A stretch of 64,000 nt of DNA from Luteimonas rhizosphaerae. GTDB taxonomy: Bacteria; Pseudomonadota; Gammaproteobacteria; Xanthomonadales; Xanthomonadaceae. The notes under the pieces are model-generated. The model did not search any database. It was not told the DNA's origin and was given only the letters and a program-made list of their open reading frames with translations. Of the stretch, positions 62,125 to 64,000 are shown piece after piece. How positions within the stretch are numbered: position 1 is the first letter of the stretch; each line of letters begins with the position of its first letter. Both the position numbers and the translations under genes were made by a program. The stretch is taken from contig NZ_NRQR01000018.1 of the NCBI RefSeq assembly GCF_002849595.1, positions 1-64,000 on the forward strand, read 5' to 3'.

Positions 62125-63426
62125 ATGAGGCCGTCGACACCGCTGCTCGCCGCGCTGGTGCTGTGGGCGCTGGTCGGCATCGCCGCGTCGATCTGGTCCG
62201 AGATGACCCTCGCGTGGCAGGCGGTCGGTGCGACCTTGTTGCTGCTCTCGGTCGCGGACCTGGTGGTGCTGGCGCGGCGCCCGACGCCGCGGGTCACGCG
62301 GACCATGGCTGAAGCGTGGCCGATCGGCCTGGTGCGCGAGGTCGTGCTGCACCTGGACGGCGGCGCGGCCGGCCAGCGCCTCGACGTGCACGACGGCCAT
62401 CCGCCGCACTGGACGCTGCAGGGCCTGCCGCGGCGCGTGCGGCTGGCGGCCGACACCGTGACCCATGTGCCCTACACGCTGCAGCCGACGCTGCGCGGCG
62501 AAGCGGCGTTCGCGCCGGTGCAGCTGCGGCTGCTGTCGCCGCTGGGGCTGTGGCGACAGATGCGCGAGGCCGGCGGCGTGCAGCATGTGCGGGTGTTCCC
62601 GAACTTCGCGCCGCTGACGCGGCTGGCGCTGCTCGGCGCCGACCAGGCCTCGCGGCTGATCGGCGCGCACATCAAGCGGCGACGCGGCGAAGGCACCGAT
62701 TTCCACCAGATGCGCGAATACCGCGTCGGCGACAGCCTGCGCCAGATCGACTGGAAGGCGAGTTCGCGCGCACGCAAGCTCATCTCGCGCGAATACCAGG
62801 ACGAGAAGAACCAGCAGCTGGTCGTCGTGCTCGACACCGGCCGGCGGATGCGTGCCCAGGACGGCGCGCTGTCGCATTTCGACCATGCGCTCGATGCCGC
62901 GCTGGTGGTGTCGTATCTGGCGTTGCGGCAGGGCGATGCAGTGGGCCTGTTCGCGACCGGCGGCGCGTCGCGCTGGATGGCGCCGCAACGCGGCATGGGC
63001 GCGATCGACACCCTGCTGCGCATCAGCTACGACCTGCAGCCGGAGCCGGTCGCGACCGACTACCTCGCCGCGGCGACCGAGCTGTCGCTGCGCCAGCGCC
63101 GGCGCGGCCTGCTGATGCTGGTCACCAACCTCGGCGACGAAGATGTCGAGGACGTGCTCGCGGCGGTGCGCATGCTGCAGCGGCGGCACCTGGTGATCGT
63201 CGCCTCGCTGCGCGAACGCGCGCTCGACGCGGCGCTCGAGGCCGAGGTCCACGATCTCGACGACGCCGTGCGTGCCGGCGCGACCGCGCGTTATCTCGCC
63301 CAGCGCAAGGCCGCGCACGACGCCCTGCGCAACCATCGCGTGCTGGTGCTCGACGTCACCGGCGACGAGCTGCCCGGCGCGCTGGTGGAGCGCTACCTGG
63401 CGGTCAAACGCGACGGTCTGCTGTGA
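62125..63426 (+). CDS. DUF58-family protein
   Basis: 433 residues. Two N-terminal membrane helices (about 7-23 and 30-47), then a cytoplasmic region with the DUF58 core GTDFHQMREYRVGDSLRQID (cut by eye) and a degenerate VWA-like fold (VVVLDTGRRM). Common partner of MoxR. Last gene of the six-gene run. Confidence 0.9.
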   Translation: MRPSTPLLAALVLWALVGIAASIWSEMTLAWQAVGATLLLLSVADLVVLARRPTPRVTRTMAEAWPIGLVREVVLHLDGGAAGQRLDVHDGHPPHWTLQGLPRRVRLAADTVTHVPYTLQPTLRGEAAFAPVQLRLLSPLGLWRQMREAGGVQHVRVFPNFAPLTRLALLGADQASRLIGAHIKRRRGEGTDFHQMREYRVGDSLRQIDWKASSRARKLISREYQDEKNQQLVVVLDTGRRMRAQDGALSHFDHALDAALVVSYLALRQGDAVGLFATGGASRWMAPQRGMGAIDTLLRISYDLQPEPVATDYLAAATELSLRQRRRGLLMLVTNLGDEDVEDVLAAVRMLQRRHLVIVASLRERALDAALEAEVHDLDDAVRAGATARYLAQRKAAHDALRNHRVLVLDVTGDELPGALVERYLAVKRDGLL

Positions 63427-63600
63427 CGGTGCATCCCGCCGCTGCCGCCGTGGCCGGGCGCGCGTTCCGCTATAACTGAACGGCAGCCGCGACCGCCGGG
63501 CGGCCGGCACGCGGCGCGACACCGGCGCGACGGCGCCCGGCGTAGCGTCGGCGGGCCTGCAACGGATCCACCGTTGCAACGCGATCGGGACAGGGGGGGC

Positions 63601-64000
63601 GTGACGACTCAAGAGACCAGTGCGGGGCCGCCGTCGGGCGGGCCTGACGGCGCCAGCGTGCGCCTGCCCGCGATGGCGCCGCCGCTGTCGGACATCCTGG
63701 CGCGCGTCTCGCGCGAGGCGCTCGAGAGCGACAACCTCGACGAGATGCTGCAGCGGATTGTCGACGTGCTCGCCGCCGAATTGCCGGTGACCATCGCCAG
63801 CATCCTGCTGCTCGACGAGGCCGGCGGCGTGTTCGTGCAGGAGATCAGCGCGGGCGGACTCGCGTTCGATCCGCCGCTCGCGTGGCCGTGGCCGGTGACC
63901 CAGGGGGTCGCGGGGCGCTGCGTCCGGCTCGGCACGCCACAGCTGATCACCGACGTCGCCGCGGATCCCGATTACGTCTCCGGCCACGGCGCGCTGCGCG
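63601..64000 (+). CDS. GAF-domain protein, N-terminal part, cut by window edge
   Basis: Open frame from GTG at 63601 to the edge, 133 codons. GGGACAGGGGGG precedes the GTG as a ribosome site. After an Ala/Gly/Pro-rich start, residues about 30-133 are the beginning of a GAF domain (LAAELPVTIASILLLDEAGG; GVAGRCVRLGTPQLITDVAA). In relatives such a start is often followed by GGDEF or histidine-kinase domains; that part is outside the window. Confidence 0.8.
   Translation, partial: MTTQETSAGPPSGGPDGASVRLPAMAPPLSDILARVSREALESDNLDEMLQRIVDVLAAELPVTIASILLLDEAGGVFVQEISAGGLAFDPPLAWPWPVTQGVAGRCVRLGTPQLITDVAADPDYVSGHGALR

Overview
The window is very GC-rich chromosomal DNA from a Xanthomonadaceae-type gammaproteobacterium (Lysobacter / Luteimonas / Xanthomonas relatives). 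The placement rests on the gene set: a XanA2-like AMP-ligase beside a HetI-like phosphopantetheinyl transferase, the DUF3348-DUF802-OmpA-DUF2894 cluster, an acs locus with a CrbSR-type regulator, and scattered GTAGGAGCGCGC-type REP palindromes. It is inference from content, not from a marker tree. No tRNA, rRNA, CRISPR array or prophage was seen.

Left part (1-28 kb): an edge-truncated Pro/Gly-rich protein, a lipoprotein acid phosphatase, YceH, Rep helicase, thymidine kinase, an ECF sigma factor followed by a membrane Ser/Thr kinase with a TPR-like tail, MutM, a fatty-acid desaturase, an EF-hand protein, and an acetate locus. The acetate locus holds a DUF4212 + sodium/solute symporter pair, a DcaP-like porin, acs, a LuxR-type response regulator, ExoD and a CrbS-like sensor kinase. 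The CrbS gene is split by a frameshift between its transporter/PAS half and its kinase/receiver half. Next come cardiolipin synthase, a GGDEF protein and the rpmB-rpmG operon with tandem terminators.

Middle part (28-38.5 kb): four overlapping genes, DUF3348, DUF802, OmpA and DUF2894. The DUF802 product looks like a MotA/ExbB/ZorA-type channel subunit with a long repeated coiled tail. The OmpA product looks like a MotB-type subunit with the ion-channel Asp. Together they look like an undescribed ion-driven envelope machine. Immediately beside it, in the opposite orientation, is a ten-cassette integron array (33216-38280). The cassette genes are all on the + strand, each followed by an attC site, nine of which belong to one 60-bp family. 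There is no integrase gene in the window, so the array is a CALIN or the far part of a larger chromosomal integron. Cassettes have visibly lower GC and encode lipoproteins, small membrane proteins, a zinc-finger/HNH-like protein, and DUF4287, DUF695-like and DUF4279 proteins.

Right part (38.5-64 kb): a DUF2207 membrane protein, a czcCBA metal-efflux operon with a CzcI-like leader gene and a REP-type inverted repeat between czcB and czcA, rsmG-parA-parB, PPTase plus AMP-ligase, exonuclease III, aldehyde dehydrogenase, a gamma-carbonic-anhydrase-like protein, and a six-gene run RDD / SpoIIM-like / DUF4129-like / DUF4350 / MoxR / DUF58. A GAF-domain protein runs off the right edge.
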